Assembly: GCF_014250475.1 (NCBI RefSeq)
Contig: NZ_CP060204.1
Location: 124,001 to 188,000 of the forward strand
Reading direction: 5' to 3'
DNA from: Selenomonas timonae
GTDB taxonomy: Bacteria; Bacillota; Negativicutes; Selenomonadales; Selenomonadaceae
DNA: 64,000 nucleotides
The notes under the pieces: model-generated
What the model was told of the DNA's origin: nothing
Databases searched by the model: none
What the model saw: only the letters and a program-made list of their open reading frames with translations
Shown: positions 1 to 7,953 of the stretch, in pieces
Position numbering within the stretch: the stretch's first letter is position 1
How the letters are laid out: each line of letters starts with the position of its first letter
Position numbers and translations under genes: made by a program

Positions 1-433
1 AGGCGACGTAGGCAAGGTACGTGCCCGCCTCGCGGATCTCGAGTGACTCGCCGCAGCAGATGATCGGTGTGATACCCGCCGCATACGCCGCATGGGCACG
101 CTTGTTCACGCCCTCGTTCGTCTCGCCGAAGTAGTCGCGACGCTCGCTGTGGCCGAGCACGCAGTAGGAGACACCGAGCTCCGTGAGCATATCCGTCGAG
201 ATCTCGCCCGTATACGCGCCGCTCTTCTCCCAGTGCACATTCTGTGCGCCGACTGCGATGTTCGTCCCCTTGACCGCCTCGGTGACACCCGCGAGAGCCG
301 TTGCCGTTGGGCAGACGACGACCGTCGCCTTTGCGTCCTTGACGAGCGGAGCGAGCTCCTTCACAAGCGCGACGCCCGCCGCAACAGTGTTGTTCATCTT
401 CCAGTTGCCTGCAATGATCGGTGTTCTTGCCAT
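1..433 (-). CDS. tpiA: triosephosphate isomerase, 3'-truncated by the window edge
   Basis: The enzyme interconverts dihydroxyacetone phosphate and glyceraldehyde 3-phosphate in cytoplasmic glycolysis and gluconeogenesis. The visible 144 codons start MARTPIIAGNWKMN, carrying the substrate-binding Asn and Lys, and include GHSERR with the catalytic His near residue 95. The loop with the catalytic Glu lies beyond base 1, so the C-terminal part is missing only because the window ends. The ATG at 433 follows an AGGAGAATCATAC stretch. It lies 27 bases after the pgk stop on the same strand, completing a gap-pgk-tpiA operon. The family assignment is very secure. Confidence 0.95.
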   Translation of the reverse strand, partial: MARTPIIAGNWKMNNTVAAGVALVKELAPLVKDAKATVVVCPTATALAGVTEAVKGTNIAVGAQNVHWEKSGAYTGEISTDMLTELGVSYCVLGHSERRDYFGETNEGVNKRAHAAYAAGITPIICCGESLEIREAGTYLAYVA

Positions 434-460
434 ATGTATGATTCTCCTCTATCGTTCGTC

Positions 461-1654
461 TTATTCGTCCGCGAGTGCCGCAATGCCCGGGAGCACCTTG
501 CCCTCGAGCAGCTCCAGCGTTGCGCCGCCGCCCGTCGAGATGTGCGAGATCTTCTCCGAGAGCCCCGTCTTCTTCAGCGCCGCGATGGAGTCGCCGCCGC
601 CGACGATGGAGATTGCGCCCTCCTTCGTCGCCTGCGCCACAGCGCGTGCAACCGCCTCCGTGCCCTTTGCAAAAGCATCAAACTCGAACACGCCCATGGG
701 ACCGTTCCAGATGACCGTCTTTGCGCCCTTCAGTGCATTGACGTACTCCTGGGAGGTCTTCGGGCCGCTGTCAAGCGCCTGCCAGCCGTCGGGCACCTTG
801 TCCACATCGACAATCTTCGTATTGGCATCCGCCGCGAACTTGTCCGCAATGACGAGATCGACGGGCAGAACGACCTTCACGCCCTTCTTCTCCGCCTTCT
901 CGAGCAGCTCCTTCGCGAGGTCGATCTTATCGCGCTCGACGAGAGAGTCGCCGACCGGATAGCCCTTCGATGCGTCAAAGGTATGCGCCATACCGCCGCC
1001 GATGATGATCGTGTCGACCTTGTCGATCATGTTCTCGATGACGCCGATCTTGTCCGAGACCTTCGCGCCGCCGATGATGGCGACAAACGGACGCTTCGGG
1101 TTCTCGAGCGTCTTGCCGATGTAGTTGATCTCCTTCTCCATGAGGAAGCCCGCGACCGTCTCGAGATACGCCGTGATGCCGACGTTCGAGGCATGCGCGC
1201 GGTGTGCAACACCGAAGGCATCGTCCACAGCAATGTCTGCAAGCGAAGCCAGCTGCTTTGCAAACTCAGGATCGTTCTTCTTCTCTGCCTTGTGATAGCG
1301 CAGGTTCTCGAGGAGCAGCACCTCGCCCGGCTTCAGATCGGCAGCAGCCTTCTCCGCCTCAGGACCCACACAGTCAGGCGCCCATTTTACAGGCTGTCCG
1401 AGGCACTCCTCAAGGCGCGCCACAATCGGACGTGTCGAGAACTGCGGCTCGCGTGCCTCCGTCGGACGGCCGACATGGCAGGCAAGGATGACCGCTGCAC
1501 CCGCATTCAGGAGATGCTGAATCGTCGGGAGCGTCGCGCGGATGCGCGTGTCGTTCGTAATGTGCTGATTCTCATCCATCGGCACGTTGAAGTCCACGCG
1601 GACAAATACCTTTTTCCCGTGCGGCTCAATGTGAAGCATTGTCTTTTTGTTCAT
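461..1654 (-). CDS. pgk: phosphoglycerate kinase
   Basis: Transfers phosphate between 1,3-bisphosphoglycerate and ADP in cytoplasmic glycolysis. The 397-residue product has the usual family length. It shows the N-terminal substrate motif RVDFNVPMDE, the region CHVGRPTE (SHLGRP in most homologues), the hinge FVAIIGGAKVSDKIGV and the nucleotide-binding end NGPMGVFE...GGGDSIAAL...STGGGATLELLEGK. An upstream in-frame extension exists, but the ATG at 1654 is chosen because GGAGGGG lies just before it and the family alignment begins there. It is the second gene of the gap-pgk-tpiA operon, separated from gap by about 130 bases that contain a strong stem-loop. Confidence 0.97.
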   Translation of the reverse strand: MNKKTMLHIEPHGKKVFVRVDFNVPMDENQHITNDTRIRATLPTIQHLLNAGAAVILACHVGRPTEAREPQFSTRPIVARLEECLGQPVKWAPDCVGPEAEKAAADLKPGEVLLLENLRYHKAEKKNDPEFAKQLASLADIAVDDAFGVAHRAHASNVGITAYLETVAGFLMEKEINYIGKTLENPKRPFVAIIGGAKVSDKIGVIENMIDKVDTIIIGGGMAHTFDASKGYPVGDSLVERDKIDLAKELLEKAEKKGVKVVLPVDLVIADKFAADANTKIVDVDKVPDGWQALDSGPKTSQEYVNALKGAKTVIWNGPMGVFEFDAFAKGTEAVARAVAQATKEGAISIVGGGDSIAALKKTGLSEKISHISTGGGATLELLEGKVLPGIAALADE

Positions 1655-1675
1655 ATTGTCCCCTCCATAAAGAAA

Positions 1676-1707
1676 CGAGATCCGGCCCAAACGTCGGCCG
1701 GACCTCG
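1676..1707 (-). promoter_or_regulatory. intercistronic stem-loop between gap and pgk
   Basis: A 12-bp stem, 1676-1687 paired with 1696-1707 and interrupted by one G-U pair on the transcript, encloses an 8-nt loop. It has no T-run after it on the minus strand, so it is not a classical terminator. Its place about 20 bases before the pgk start suggests a role in mRNA processing or stability that sets relative expression of gap and pgk. That role is inference; the hairpin is seen directly. Confidence 0.55.
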
Positions 1708-1786
1708 TGAAAGATCGTATGCATACGGTACCATGGAGCAAACGCTAGCTATCCGCATCCACGTCCCATATATCTCTGTTTACTTG

Positions 1787-2800
1787 TCAGCCGAGTTCCG
1801 CAAAGTACTTGATCGTGCGAACCATCTGGCTCGTGTAGCTGTTCTCGTTGTCATACCAGGAGACCACCTGAACGAGCGTGTTGCCGTCGCCCGTGTCGCT
1901 GACCATCGTCTGCGTCGCGTCGAAGATCGAACCGTACGTCGTACCGATGATGTCGCTGGAGACGATCTCGTCCGTGTTGTATGCGAACGACTCCGTTGCT
2001 TCCTTCTTCATCTGCGCGTTGACCTGATCGACCGTGACCTTGCCATCGACCACTGCATAGAGGAGCGTCGTGGAGCCCGTCGGGGTCGGAACGCGCTGTG
2101 CCGAGCCGATGAGCTTGCCGTTCAGCTCGGGGATGACGAGACCGATTGCCTTCGCTGCGCCCGTGGAGTTCGGAACGATGTTGAGTGCTGCTGCACGGCT
2201 GCGGCGCAGATCGCCCTTGCGCTGCGGGCCGTCGAGAGGCATCTGATCACCCGTATACGCATGGATCGTCGCCATGATGCCGCTCTTGATCGGAGCGAGA
2301 TCATTCAGCGCCTTCGCCATCGGAGCAAGGCAGTTCGTCGTGCAGGAAGCAGCCGAGATAACCTTGTCGTCCTTCGTGAGGTTCTTGTGGTTGACGTTGT
2401 AGACAATCGTCGGGAGGTCATTGCCCGCAGGAGCGGAGATAACAACCTTCTTTGCGCCGGCCTTCAGATGTGCCTCAGCCTTTGCCTTTGCCGTGTAGAA
2501 GCCCGTGCACTCGAGCACGACATCGACATCATGCTTGCCCCAGGGGATCTGCGATGCATCCGCCTGTGCGTAGATATTGATCTTCTTGCCGTTGACCGTG
2601 ATGGAATCGTCACCCGCCGTGACCGAATCCGCATACTTATAACGCCCCTGCGTGGAGTCATACTTCAGGAGATGAGCGAGCATCGTCGGGCTCGTCAGAT
2701 CGTTGATCGCGACGACCTCATAGCCGGGAGCATCGAACATCTGACGGAACGCGAGACGACCGATACGGCCAAAACCATTGATAGCAACTTTTACTGCCAT
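1787..2800 (-). CDS. gap: glyceraldehyde-3-phosphate dehydrogenase
   Basis: NAD-dependent phosphorylating GAPDH that converts glyceraldehyde 3-phosphate to 1,3-bisphosphoglycerate. The 337-residue protein starts [15 protein letters not shown], a Rossmann NAD motif. It carries [10 protein letters not shown] with catalytic Cys153, and His180 in [10 protein letters not shown], and ends with the family motif WYDNENSY. The ATG at 2800 has GGGGG-type Shine-Dalgarno sequence upstream. It is the first gene of the gap-pgk-tpiA operon and has its own strong promoter. Length and motifs are standard and nothing looks broken. Confidence 0.97.
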   Translation of the reverse strand: MAVKVAINGFGRIGRLAFRQMFDAPGYEVVAINDLTSPTMLAHLLKYDSTQGRYKYADSVTAGDDSITVNGKKINIYAQADASQIPWGKHDVDVVLECTGFYTAKAKAEAHLKAGAKKVVISAPAGNDLPTIVYNVNHKNLTKDDKVISAASCTTNCLAPMAKALNDLAPIKSGIMATIHAYTGDQMPLDGPQRKGDLRRSRAAALNIVPNSTGAAKAIGLVIPELNGKLIGSAQRVPTPTGSTTLLYAVVDGKVTVDQVNAQMKKEATESFAYNTDEIVSSDIIGTTYGSIFDATQTMVSDTGDGNTLVQVVSWYDNENSYTSQMVRTIKYFAELG

Positions 2801-2874
2801 TGAAATACCCCCTGTTGAGTCCCTAATTATTGGCGCCGCATGCCTTTTGCCGCCGCGCTCTTCATACGATTTAT

Positions 2875-2902
2875 ATTATAAACCATTCCCAATAAAAGTC
2901 AA
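2875..2902 (-). promoter_or_regulatory. sigma-A type promoter of the gap-pgk-tpiA operon
   Basis: On the minus strand TTGACT (2897-2902) is followed by a 16-bp spacer and a perfect TATAAT (2875-2880), about 75 bases before the gap start. It is divergent from the mtnA promoter on the other strand. Confidence 0.8.
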
Positions 2903-2961
2903 ATCATTTATCTTGCACAGAGTGCTTTTCACGCAACATTTTATCCAAATGTAAAAATCGC

Positions 2962-2991
2962 TTGCCACAGCGCGCAAATTTTCGTTAAAAT
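2962..2991 (+). promoter_or_regulatory. promoter of mtnA
   Basis: TTGCCA (2962-2967) and TAAAAT (2986-2991) are 18 bp apart, about 50 bases upstream of the mtnA start. No operator or riboswitch-like structure was recognised in the divergent gap/mtnA region. Confidence 0.55.
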
Positions 2992-3039
2992 AGAAACATC
3001 AGTTGAACCGTCTGTATTTTCTACGGAAAGAGGCATCGC

Positions 3040-4095
3040 ATGAGCACCAACATCCTCGACATGGAAACCCTCGCCCTCGACGAAGAGGAGCGTGCCCTTG
3101 TCATCATCGACCAGACCAAACTCCCGAATAGAGCCGAATACCTGCATCTCAAAACACAGGGCGAAATCTGGACGGCAATCCGTGAGCTCCAAGTGCGCGG
3201 TGCGCCCGCCATCGGCGACGCCGCTGCCATCGGCATCTACCTCGCCGCGCTCGAGATCGACACCGACGACTACGATGAATTTGCACGCCGCTTCCACGCC
3301 ACCGCCGACTACCTCAACTCCTCCCGCCCCACCGCCGTCAACCTCTCATGGGCGCTGAACCGTATGGAAGCCGTCGTCAAGAACGCAGCAGGCAAATCCA
3401 TCCCCGAGATTCGCAGTCTCCTGCGCAACGAGGCGCTGCGCATCAAGCAGGAAGACATCGACATCTGCAAAAAAATAGGCGAGCATGCGCTCACCCTCGT
3501 CAAGCCCGGATACGGCCTGCTCACCCACTGCAACGCAGGACAGCTCGCCACAGCCAAATACGGCACCGCAACCGCCGTCATGTACCTCGGTCACCAAAAA
3601 GGCTACAACTTCAAAATCTACGCCGACGAAACACGCCCCCTCCTGCAGGGCGCACGTCTCACCGCATACGAACTCAGCGCCGCCGGCATGGACGTCACCC
3701 TCATCTGTGACAACATGGCATCAACTGTCATGAAAAACGGCTGGATTGACGCCGTATTCGTCGGCTGCGACCGCGTTGCCGCCAACGGCGACGTCGCCAA
3801 CAAAATCGGCACCTCAGGTGTCGCCATCCTCGCCAAACACTACGGCATTCCCTTCTACGTCTGTGCTCCCAGTTCCACCATCGACATGAACACCCCAACC
3901 GGCAAGGACATCCACATCGAACAGCGCGCACCGAAGGAAGTCACCGACATGTGGTACAAGGAGCGCATGGCGCCGAAGGACGTGAACGTCTACAACCCCG
4001 CGTTTGATGTCACAGATCATGAGCTGATTACGGCGATTGTGACGGAGGAGGGAGTCGTGAGCGATCTCGAACACCTTACCTCCAACAAAATCTAG
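3040..4095 (+). CDS. mtnA: S-methyl-5-thioribose-1-phosphate isomerase
   Basis: An aldose-ketose isomerase related to eIF2B. It converts methylthioribose 1-phosphate to methylthioribulose 1-phosphate in methionine salvage; some homologues act on 5-deoxyribose 1-phosphate instead. The 351-residue protein has RGAPAIG (53-59), [10 protein letters not shown] with catalytic Cys164, and [18 protein letters not shown] with catalytic Asp244. These match the Cys/Asp pair of characterised MtnA enzymes. GGAAAGAGG precedes the ATG. No other salvage gene is nearby, so substrate choice cannot be settled from context. The last 40 codons look slightly different in codon use but remain in frame. Confidence 0.9.
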   Translation: MSTNILDMETLALDEEERALVIIDQTKLPNRAEYLHLKTQGEIWTAIRELQVRGAPAIGDAAAIGIYLAALEIDTDDYDEFARRFHATADYLNSSRPTAVNLSWALNRMEAVVKNAAGKSIPEIRSLLRNEALRIKQEDIDICKKIGEHALTLVKPGYGLLTHCNAGQLATAKYGTATAVMYLGHQKGYNFKIYADETRPLLQGARLTAYELSAAGMDVTLICDNMASTVMKNGWIDAVFVGCDRVAANGDVANKIGTSGVAILAKHYGIPFYVCAPSSTIDMNTPTGKDIHIEQRAPKEVTDMWYKERMAPKDVNVYNPAFDVTDHELITAIVTEEGVVSDLEHLTSNKI

Positions 4096-4114
4096 CCGTT
4101 ACTTTGATTTGCAA

Positions 4115-4166
4115 AGAGCTATTGTGGGAAGTCTTTTTAACTCGTGCAACAGCTCTGTTATGCTTT
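4115..4166 (+). terminator. possible rho-independent terminator after mtnA
   Basis: AGAGCT...TTG (4115-4124) pairs with CAA.AGCTCT (4147-4156) around a long loop, followed by a T6 run at 4161-4166. The hairpin is weak and the same stretch resembles an IS30 end (see findings), so its termination role is uncertain. Confidence 0.35.
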
Positions 4167-4167
4167 T

Positions 4168-4887
4168 TTACACATTCACATCCATAAGCCACTGATTTAT
4201 CCTTCGATCCAGCACTTCCAAGAGATCAGCATACCGTTCCCTCACCTCATGATAAATATCCCGCGCCACATTCTCATCATAGGTATGCGATGATAGATTA
4301 CGCTTCTCCATCATATCCAGCCACTCTTCAGCATCCGAAATCAGCCCCTGCTTCCATCCTTCTCGGATGCTGCTGCGCGGACTGTTTGCCTCGATACCTT
4401 CATACTCCAAAACTGCCTTCATCAACTTCCACGCAAGCTCAAAACAAAATTCAAAACGCTGAATCGTTGCATCCAAATACATATCATCCAGATCGGCTTC
4501 TTTTTTCAGCGCTGTCTGCAATCGCAATAATGCCCGATGATAATCTTCCGCTTTCAGGCGAATCCGCTCCACTGTCATAACACTTCTCCCTGCCTCCACA
4601 CAAAAAAGGAGTTTTCCCCCTCGATCAATTGCATCTCGCAGCTTTTCATTCGTTTGGTGATCGTAAAAAACAATATCGAATGTATAGGGTAAATTGCTCT
4701 GCTCAAATTCCTCTAACAAGGTGCTTCTTATGTCTTGATCGTTTTCTATCGCTAAATCGACATCGGATGTCACACGGTAATCTCCACGTGCCCTTGAACC
4801 AAAAAGCCTAACCTGGTGGATCTGATCGCGATGCCGATCTAAGATATGATAGATTTGCTTCCATTGTGCACTCGTTAATCCATACAC
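4168..4887 (-). CDS. fused minimal nucleotidyltransferase and HEPN (HI0074-type) protein
   Basis: Residues 1-100 are a minimal nucleotidyltransferase with GSRARG (30-35), the metal-binding pair D42-V-D44 and a third acidic residue D71. Residues 104-239 form a HEPN domain of the nucleotidyltransferase-substrate-binding (HI0074/HepT-like) family. It has the RX4HXY motif R196-NLSS-H201-T-Y203 typical of HEPN RNases. In known MNT-HEPN toxin-antitoxin modules the nucleotidyltransferase modifies and silences the HEPN toxin, and the two are usually separate genes. Here they share one frame. However, Met104 is preceded by GGGAG with 7-base spacing, so a stand-alone HEPN protein could also be made. 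Its composition is AT-richer than that of mtnA. Confidence 0.85.
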   Translation of the reverse strand: MYGLTSAQWKQIYHILDRHRDQIHQVRLFGSRARGDYRVTSDVDLAIENDQDIRSTLLEEFEQSNLPYTFDIVFYDHQTNEKLRDAIDRGGKLLFCVEAGRSVMTVERIRLKAEDYHRALLRLQTALKKEADLDDMYLDATIQRFEFCFELAWKLMKAVLEYEGIEANSPRSSIREGWKQGLISDAEEWLDMMEKRNLSSHTYDENVARDIYHEVRERYADLLEVLDRRINQWLMDVNV

Positions 4888-4973
4888 ATCTTATCACTCC
4901 AATCGGACAATTTCAGTATTGTATATATTCTCTCTGTAAAACAAATCACCTTCTCCACAGAAGCATGCCAAGC

Positions 4974-5019
4974 AAAAACGACAGTACCGTATTCTAGTGT
5001 GAGGTAGAATACGGTACTG
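4974..5019 (-). terminator. rho-independent terminator of the epimerase gene
   Basis: A perfect 15-bp stem (4982-4996 with 5005-5019, 8-nt loop) is followed on the minus strand by a T5 tract at 4975-4979. It lies immediately downstream of the epimerase stop at 5029. This is the clearest terminator in the island and isolates the epimerase gene from the nucleotidyltransferase-HEPN gene. Confidence 0.85.
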
Positions 5020-5028
5020 CCATTTAGT

Positions 5029-6003
5029 TTACAGATTCTCTTTATACCACTGGATCGCTTCCTTGATCCCCTTCTCGAAATCATACTCCGGCGCATAGCC
5101 GAGATTCTTACAGATCTTCGAGATGTCCGCCCCGCTGTGGCGAATATCTCCCTTGCGCTCCGGACCGAAGATCGGCTTTAGATCTTTGCCGAACAAGTCA
5201 CTGAGCACCGCATACATCTCGTTCAGACTCGAGCGCTTGCCCGCCGCGACATTATAGGCCTCGCCCGCTGCCTCATGCGATGCAACGCACGCGAGGAGAT
5301 TCGCCTGAACAACATCCTCCACATAGACGAAATCACGCGACTGCTCCCCGTCGCCGTTGATCGTTGGCGGCTCATCGCGCAGCAGACACTCGATGAACTT
5401 CGGAATCACCGCCGCATACGCACCATTCGGATCCTGACGTCGTCCGTAGACATTGAAGTACCGCATTCCATAGCAGTCGAGGCCGTAGTGCATCGTGTAC
5501 TGATGCGCGTACTCCTCCGCTACAAACTTCGTCACCGCATACGTCGAGAGACGATTGCCGACAGTCTCCTCCTGCTTCGGCATCGTCTCGTCATCGCCGT
5601 AGACCGCAGCGCTTGATGCGTAGGTGAACTTCTTCACGCCATTTTTCGCCGCCGCCTCCATCATGTTGACCGTACCCACAATATTCGTCAGCGTATACTC
5701 CACCGGCTGCTCGATACTCTCCGGCACACTCACCGCCGCCGCCTGATGCAGCACATAGTCCACGCCCTCGCACACACGATTGCAGAGCTCCGCATCCCTG
5801 ATATCCCCCTCCACGAACTCAAACTTCGGATTCTCCCGAAATCCTGCAATATTCTTCGAATACCCCGTCGACAGATTATCGAGCACGCGAACCCTATGCC
5901 CCATATTGAGCAGCGCTTCGGCTAGATTTGAGCCGATAAAGCCCGCGCCTCCTGTGACAAGAAATAAACTGTTGTTTGGAAATTGAATGGTATGATAGTT
6001 CAT
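5029..6003 (-). CDS. NAD-dependent UDP-sugar 4-epimerase (extended SDR, WbpP/TviC-like)
   Basis: The 324-residue extended short-chain dehydrogenase has VTGGAGFIGS near its N-terminus, SSAAVYG, and YAVTKFVAEEY with the YxxxK pair. RYFNVYGRRQDPNGAYAAVIP and the tail RKGDIRHSGADISK are typical of UDP-GlcNAc/GalNAc or UDP-glucose 4-epimerases. It probably supplies a UDP-hexose(amine) for surface glycans and may belong functionally with the polysaccharide locus at 8.9-29.4 kb, from which the defence island separates it. The ATG at 6003 is preferred over the one at 6015 because GGGAGG lies between them at good spacing. It is single-gene and has its own terminator. The exact substrate is not determinable. 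Confidence 0.85.
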   Translation of the reverse strand: MNYHTIQFPNNSLFLVTGGAGFIGSNLAEALLNMGHRVRVLDNLSTGYSKNIAGFRENPKFEFVEGDIRDAELCNRVCEGVDYVLHQAAAVSVPESIEQPVEYTLTNIVGTVNMMEAAAKNGVKKFTYASSAAVYGDDETMPKQEETVGNRLSTYAVTKFVAEEYAHQYTMHYGLDCYGMRYFNVYGRRQDPNGAYAAVIPKFIECLLRDEPPTINGDGEQSRDFVYVEDVVQANLLACVASHEAAGEAYNVAAGKRSSLNEMYAVLSDLFGKDLKPIFGPERKGDIRHSGADISKICKNLGYAPEYDFEKGIKEAIQWYKENL

Positions 6004-6140
6004 AATGCCTCCCACATAACAATAAAACGATTTGTTCTGAATTTCGCTCTAAATCATCCTCGCTTCCCTAAATGTCTATTCTATCAATAATTCCTTAAAA
6101 CCTCACGTCCGCTTAACAGAAGCCTTTCTGCCCCTCGTCT

Positions 6141-6600
6141 CTATGGAAGCCGAATCCCGTGTTCCTCTGCCATCTGTCGAATAACAGACTCCGGAAGTTC
6201 TGCCATCTGTGCCACTGTCGCAATCGGTGTTCCCGCACGAACCATGTTCATCGCCATCTGCGCAATTCCAAGTTGACGCCCTTCAGCACGCCCTTCAGCA
6301 CGCCCTTCAACCAGACCTTCACGGCGTCCCTGCCTGATCCCTCGCTGCAGCCCTTGCTTTATACCTTGCTCTACGCCCTCCAATCTCCCCCGCTTCCACG
6401 AACCTTCCATATCACTCACATAGTCATGCTCATACTTTTCTCTCAGTTCATACTTGCGCCTCTGTCCCGCGTCCCGCATGAATGCTTCGATCCTGTCCCA
6501 CGCCGTGTTGATTGCCGTCTCACTCATCGCGATCGCCTCCATTGCCGCAACCACTTAAACGTTCGTTCCCTTGTGAGAAATTTGTCAACTGTTCTTGACA
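6141..6600 (-). pseudogene. Rpn-family recombination-promoting nuclease/transposase remnant
   Basis: An intact 3' frame (6141-6554) encodes the C-terminal part typical of Rpn/PD-(D/E)XK putative transposases. It has a charged helical region, the repeated GRAEGRAEGRQ stretch and an end resembling AELPESVIRQMAEEHG. Immediately upstream the similarity continues in another frame (VDKFLTRERTFKWL), and adding one G near 6548 would join the two as FKWLAAMEAI. The nuclease domain itself is absent, cut off at about 6600 where IS30 sequence begins on the other strand. The locus is therefore a truncated and frameshifted relic; exact limits are approximate. Confidence 0.7.
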
Positions 6601-7076
6601 ATATCAAACCCGACCTCATGCTTGGTGGAAGCAGGGGAAAGGAAGCACTTCTGTCCATTGCGGAACGCAAAAGCCGATTTCCATGTTTGCGCAAGGTGAA
6701 GGACAAAAAGAGCAGTTCGATCATGGAGGCACTGCGAGCCATCCAAGAAGAGTTTGGTGGCTCTTTCGAAGAACTTTTTGAGACGATTACAACGGATCAT
6801 GGGACGGAGTTTTCGCGGCTTCCAGAACTTGAGGAAGGTTGTAATCTTCGCATCTACTACGCGCATCCATATTGTCCGAGTGACAAAGGGATGATCGAGA
6901 ACATGAATCGCATCATACGACGTTTTATCCCAAAGGGAAAGCGTTTGGAGGATTGCACGGAAAATGAGATCATTGCGATACAACAATGGCTCAGAGACCT
7001 GCCTCGCAAGAAACTCGGTTACCACACGGCACAGGAATGTTTCCTGAATGAGTGTCGTAAGGCTTCGATTTGCTAG
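6600..7076 (+). pseudogene. IS30-family transposase, 3' fragment
   Basis: The frame ending at 7076 encodes the C-terminal catalytic half of an IS30 transposase: LLSIAERKSRF, TTDHGTEF with the second catalytic Asp, and YYAHPYCPSDKGMIENMNR with the catalytic Glu. It ends with the usual RKKLGYHTAQECF. The N-terminal helix-turn-helix half is missing; similarity begins near DLMLGGSRGKE at about 6610. Sequence further 5' belongs to the Rpn relic read from the other strand. It cannot encode a functional transposase. Confidence 0.85.
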
Positions 7077-7128
7077 TCTTTTTTACCGTGCAACTTATTC
7101 TTGCAATCTACCAATATCAAATTTATTT

Positions 7129-7953
7129 TCAGTCTGCACCAAATATATTATTCAAAGAAAAGCCTTCACACTTTTTGCATATAATATGTAACGTATATTG
7201 ACTTTGCATTTTCTTTGGGCTTAATCTGTAAGAACTAATCATTATATCCAAAAGTTGTTGCTGAGTAAGTTCCATATCAAACCGCGTTATTTTAGATCCG
7301 AGAATCGTGATGTAAACATCATCTGTCCCATGATAAATATCTATCTGTTCCCAAAGTTTCTCAAGGCAACCTAAATAATCCTCATATGTCAAATAGCCTC
7401 GTCCATTTTCATCCAATTTAGTAAATGCCATTAAAAGGAATTCACCATTAGGTACTAGTGTTCCTAATCCGTATCTTGTTTTCCCATTAAATGCTGATTT
7501 GCTCTCTGTAGGTTTTATTTTCGCAGCATCAATCAATTCTTGAATATTCAACATCGGAGATCTTCTCAAATACTGTCCACAAACAGAATTTTCCTTTACA
7601 TCTTCAGGTCTATCGCCAATTTTAACCGTAAAGCACTCATCAAATGCGATTACTTTTTTACCACCAGTTATATTAAAAATATCTCCGTATTCAATTTTAA
7701 CAGAAAAATTATGTCCTCTCACGGAAACCTTTCTCCGCTTTCCACGATAAACGCAATATAGAATATTCACTAGAAAAAAGATAAATGCGCCAACGATTAG
7801 TCGATTAACCATACCGCTCATGACATCGGACCAATCAGCATAAACCTTAAATGATGAAAATGCTCCTTCTGGCACGACAGTAAAAACTGCTGTAATTATT
7901 GCATATGCAAGAGAACTTCCCCTATTAAAGAAGATTTTTACAAATTTATTCAT
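7129..7953 (-). CDS. Thoeris-like effector: two transmembrane helices plus macro domain (ThsA type)
   Basis: The 274-residue protein has two membrane segments, about residues 13-32 and 52-70, then a basic stop-transfer RGKRRK. A cytoplasmic domain from about 78 to 265 is read here as the ThsA macro domain (DUF6430-like): FSVKIEYGDIFN, KVIAFDECF, the conserved CGQYLR region, NGEFLLMAF and DDVYITILGSKI. In type II Thoeris the TIR partner makes an ADP-ribose-derived signal on phage infection, and the macro domain binds it to trigger membrane damage. The upstream TIR-like gene overlaps this start by 8 bases, so the pair is translationally coupled. The call rests on architecture and pairing; catalytic and ligand residues were not checked by alignment. 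Confidence 0.75.
   Translation of the reverse strand: MNKFVKIFFNRGSSLAYAIITAVFTVVPEGAFSSFKVYADWSDVMSGMVNRLIVGAFIFFLVNILYCVYRGKRRKVSVRGHNFSVKIEYGDIFNITGGKKVIAFDECFTVKIGDRPEDVKENSVCGQYLRRSPMLNIQELIDAAKIKPTESKSAFNGKTRYGLGTLVPNGEFLLMAFTKLDENGRGYLTYEDYLGCLEKLWEQIDIYHGTDDVYITILGSKITRFDMELTQQQLLDIMISSYRLSPKKMQSQYTLHIICKKCEGFSLNNIFGAD

Noticed and set aside
92-2803. 903-codon plus-strand open frame
   Set aside because: It runs antisense across tpiA, pgk and gap; its Arg/Leu/Asp-rich translation is a shadow of GC-rich coding on the other strand.
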